Notes under the pieces: model-generated | Told to the model about the DNA's origin: nothing | Database searches by the model: none | Seen by the model: the letters and a program-made list of their open reading frames with translations, nothing else | In this document: piece after piece, positions 24,580-25,071 of the stretch | Layout: each line of letters opens with the position of its first letter | How positions within the stretch are numbered: the stretch's first letter is position 1 | Assembly (NCBI GenBank): GCA_964475835.1 | Contig: CAYYYL010000040.1 | Location: 1-25,071 of the forward strand | Direction: 5' to 3' | Source: JABDCI01 sp964475835 | GTDB lineage: Bacteria > Verrucomicrobiota > Verrucomicrobiia > JABWAM01 | Length of the DNA stretch: 25,071 nucleotides | Translations under genes and position numbers: made by a program

Positions 24580-24799
24580 AAAAATGATAATATTTTCTGA
24601 TTTTGATAAGTTAGGTAAATTTTTTTGGTTCGTACGCCAAAAAACTTTCATCTCTTAAGGGAGCATGGCGGTTGCCATTTTTGGGATGATTATTAAAATA
24701 TTAAAAGTATAATAAAAATGAGAAAATTTATCAAAATTACAAACACAACTATTTGTAGTCTTTTTCCCTTAACCTGAAATCCAAATTATTATCATTTTT
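24580..24799. repeat. Inverted TGATAA-box pairs
   Basis: AAAAATGATAAT at 24580-24591 is matched by its exact reverse complement ATTATCATTTTT at 24788-24799. Inside this pair, TTTTGATAA at 24601-24609 is matched by TTATCAAAA at 24728-24736. Two TGATAA boxes thus face each way, the outer pair being a perfect 12-base inverted repeat. They could be operator half-sites; the A+T-rich background makes some matches expected by chance. Confidence 0.45.
24663..24677 (-). promoter_or_regulatory. Sigma-54-like -24/-12 element for the minus-strand pilin operon
   Basis: On the minus strand the 15 bases read TGGCAACCGCCATGC. The -24 GG and -12 GC have the required ten bases between them. Transcription would start near 24651, about 94 bases before the ATG at 24557. 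The same bases include the small palindrome ATGGC-GGTT-GCCAT followed by five T on the plus strand, so a stem-loop is an alternative reading. Confidence 0.35.
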
Positions 24800-24875
24800 C
24801 GGGAGGTTTTTGGTTCAGTTTACCGATATTGAGATAGTGGCTCTGCTTTCCCTTGATCAAGTTGTTGCGAGGGGA

Positions 24876-24890
24876 TGGCAGTATTTGTGC
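24876..24890 (+). promoter_or_regulatory. Sigma-54-like -24/-12 element before the right-end prepilin gene
   Basis: The bases TGGCAGTATTTGTGC keep the TGGCA block and a TGC end with exact -24/-12 spacing. A start about 12 bases further on would fall at about 24902, on the ATG itself, which weakens the case unless the mRNA is leaderless or the start differs. Confidence 0.35.
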
Positions 24891-24899
24891 TTTAAATTT

Positions 24900-25071
24900 A
24901 TGAGAAAGCTGAAACTCATAAACCCCTGTCTTTCCAGATGTTGCCGATCGAGGGTTGGCAGCACAGCCTCCTTTACCCTGATTGAGGTGATGGTGGCGAT
25001 GGCTGTGTTTGTCGTGGTGAGCTGCCCCCCTTTATTGGACCAAAGTAAGAGCGAGTTTTTCCTGGGAAGAT
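24900..25071 (+). CDS. Prepilin-like protein, 3' end beyond the window
   Basis: The frame is open from ATG 24900 to the window end (57 complete codons). A basic leader of about 25 residues with four Cys and Arg clusters precedes a prepilin core FTLIEVMVAMAVFVVV with Glu at +5. The residue before the expected cleavage site is Ser (context GSTAS/F), not the usual Gly. The sequence beyond the helix (DQSKSEFF) is too short to assign a subtype. No ribosome binding site precedes this ATG; an in-frame TTG at 24885 lies ten bases after GAGGGG and would be better placed, adding five residues. It is divergent from the minus-strand pilin operon. Confidence 0.78.
   Translation, partial: MRKLKLINPCLSRCCRSRVGSTASFTLIEVMVAMAVFVVVSCPPLLDQSKSEFFLGR

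Larger units (their letters stand above)
24558..24899. other. A+T-rich divergent intergenic region between pilin genes
   Basis: A 342-base stretch without an ORF of useful length. Its base composition is far more A+T-rich than anything else in the window, with several runs of six or more A or T. It contains the two -24/-12-like motifs and the paired TGATAA boxes described separately. An isolated TATAAT at 24708-24713 has no -35. A possible IHF-like core ATCAA-N4-TTG lies at 24856-24867. The region is the likely control region for both pilin units. Confidence 0.7.

Noticed and set aside
24665..24712. A 15-codon ORF after TTAAGGGAG in the pilin gap.
   Set aside because: The purine-rich site is only one base from the ATG and the peptide has no recognisable feature; the bases are better explained as regulatory.
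24708..24713. A perfect TATAAT in the pilin gap as a sigma-70 -10 box.
   Set aside because: There is no -35 at 16-19 bases upstream, and such a hexamer is expected by chance in A+T-rich sequence.

Overview
The window most likely comes from a Gram-negative bacterium of the PVC group, probably a verrucomicrobiote. Outer-membrane export genes (Wza-type lipoprotein, beta-barrel ending in Phe) show a diderm. The GyrA sequence, a PilX-like protein with prepilin-type genes, and the mixture of Shine-Dalgarno-led and SD-less starts all fit Verrucomicrobiota. This is a judgement from reading the proteins, not a database result. The DNA is fairly G+C-rich except for one strikingly A+T-rich gap near the right end. 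No rRNA, tRNA, CRISPR array, insertion sequence or phage gene was seen.

Left part (1-3442, + strand): the 3' nine-tenths of gyrA (its 5' end lies outside the window), followed by a HAD-hydrolase/Nudix fusion protein. Middle left (3527-10653, + strand): a compact polysaccharide export module. It encodes a secreted FecR-like protein, an outer-membrane beta-barrel, a Wzz/Wzc-type chain-length regulator fused to a tyrosine autokinase, a short Wza-type export lipoprotein, and a Wzy/WaaL-type membrane polymerase or ligase with a TPR tail. Together these would span inner membrane, periplasm and outer membrane; no glycosyltransferase, priming enzyme or flippase is present here. Immediately downstream, on the same strand, are gcvT-gcvH-gcvP (10695-15134) of the glycine cleavage system and then an AI-2E/PerM-type membrane protein.

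Middle right (16303-21097): a short heptamer repeat tract, a MoeB-type E1-like enzyme fused to a rhodanese domain, a convergent N-acetylmuramoyl-L-alanine amidase, a ParA ATPase without adjacent ParB, and a minus-strand pair of a secreted protein of unknown function and peptide deformylase. Several of these genes overlap or nearly touch at their ends.

Right part (21166-25071): a minus-strand operon of two prepilin-like proteins and a large PilX-like protein, divergent from a further prepilin-like gene cut by the window end. The 342-bp A+T-rich gap between them holds paired, oppositely oriented -24/-12 (sigma-54-like) motifs and symmetric TGATAA boxes. This is the most interesting regulatory structure in the window, but it is supported by pattern only.
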